Below, one piece after another: positions 14,554 to 15,023 of a DNA stretch of 15,023 nt. Within the stretch, counting starts at the first letter, position 1, and every line of letters begins with the position of its first letter. A program made the translations under genes and the position numbers. The DNA comes from Deltaproteobacteria bacterium. GTDB taxonomy: Bacteria > Desulfobacterota > Desulfobacteria > Desulfobacterales > JAFDCJ01. The stretch spans positions 1 through 15,023 of the forward strand of contig JAJRVC010000340.1 of assembly GCA_024277475.1 (NCBI GenBank), read 5' to 3'. The notes under the pieces were generated by a model. That model searched no databases, was not told the DNA's origin, and worked only from the letters and a program-made list of their open reading frames with translations.

Positions 14554-15023
14554 TCACGCGACCTTAATATCTTCCGAAATTTTATGCAGTGCATCCTCCT
14601 TGGCTTGCCGGATGTGTTCCCGAATCACACGTTCACAAAGGTCCGCGTCTTTCAAGCTTATGGCCAACAGGATTTTACGGTGGCCGTCTATAGTTCTTTT
14701 GGCCCGATCGAGATAATAAAGGCTGTCTTTGCGATATCTCAAAACATATTTTCGGGTATCCGCAATCAAGCTGTGAAATCGCGTTTTGCGGGCAATCACC
14801 CGATGCAGGGTATCATGAAACTGGGTGTTGTAATCAAAAATCTGGTCGAGCGCCTTTCTGTTGACTGCATCTTGAGCCCTTTGGATAAATCCTTTGAGCT
14901 CTTTAATTGTTTGTTCAGAAATACAGTCACAGATTAAGCGGATAGCATATCCCTCCAGTGCAGCTCTGATATCAAAAAGATCTTCGATTTCTTCGCGAGA
15001 ATCTAGCGCAACGCAAAATCCCC
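14554..15023 (-). CDS. GntR-family regulator, FCD ligand-binding domain (partial)
   Basis: The gene runs off the right edge. The visible 156 C-terminal residues form the FCD effector domain of FadR-subfamily regulators. The segment starting EEIEDLFDIRAALEG is the characteristic first helix. Three conserved histidine positions appear in QFHDTLH, IDGHRKIL and IREHIRQA, which in metal-dependent FCD proteins bind a divalent ion that contacts a carboxylate ligand. The N-terminal winged-helix DNA-binding domain lies outside the window. The stop is 123 bp before the 2x[4Fe-4S] gene on the same strand. Regulators of this type usually sense the organic acid whose import or breakdown they control, so a role over the neighbouring genes and the TRAP system is likely but inferred. 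Confidence 0.85.
   Translation of the reverse strand, partial: GFCVALDSREEIEDLFDIRAALEGYAIRLICDCISEQTIKELKGFIQRAQDAVNRKALDQIFDYNTQFHDTLHRVIARKTRFHSLIADTRKYVLRYRKDSLYYLDRAKRTIDGHRKILLAISLKDADLCERVIREHIRQAKEDALHKISEDIKVA

Overview
All thirteen genes in this window lie on the minus strand, so the biological reading order runs from the right edge to the left. The content suggests an anaerobic, probably sulfate-reducing or syntrophic bacterium, most likely Desulfobacterota-like. The reasons are a carbon-monoxide-dehydrogenase (CODH)-like protein with CooF-type ferredoxin and flavin oxidoreductase partners, several other Fe-S proteins, and a TRAP carboxylate transporter. This placement is inferred from gene content only. 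No rRNA, tRNA, CRISPR array or insertion sequence was seen.

Right part (about 8.1-15.0 kb): a partial GntR/FCD regulator is cut by the right edge. It is followed by a 2x[4Fe-4S] protein with an unfamiliar C-terminal domain and an unfamiliar cysteine-rich protein. After an internal promoter candidate come an NAD(P)/FAD oxidoreductase, a 4x[4Fe-4S] CooF-like protein, a CODH-like protein, and a class V (serine-glyoxylate type) aminotransferase whose start abuts the CODH-like stop. The order cooS-like/cooF-like/flavin oxidoreductase is that of known CODH operons. However, the CODH-like protein has lost essentially every Ni-Fe-S C-cluster ligand and the proton-relay histidines, while keeping the N-terminal cluster cysteines. 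It therefore cannot be an ordinary CODH, and it is the most interesting object in the window.

Middle part (about 4.1-8.1 kb): a complete TRAP transporter (solute-binding protein, small and large permease) follows, with its own promoter candidate and a strong intrinsic terminator between the binding protein and the permeases. The gene for the redox chaperone Hsp33 comes next. A working inference is that the regulator, importer, aminotransferase and redox module form one catabolic unit for an imported organic or amino acid. The sequence does not identify the substrate.

Left part (0-4.1 kb): an unusual M1-family metallopeptidase, a zinc-ribbon Nudix hydrolase and an uncharacterised lipoprotein appear to be separate units. 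The gaps between them carry short degenerate repeats and inverted repeats.
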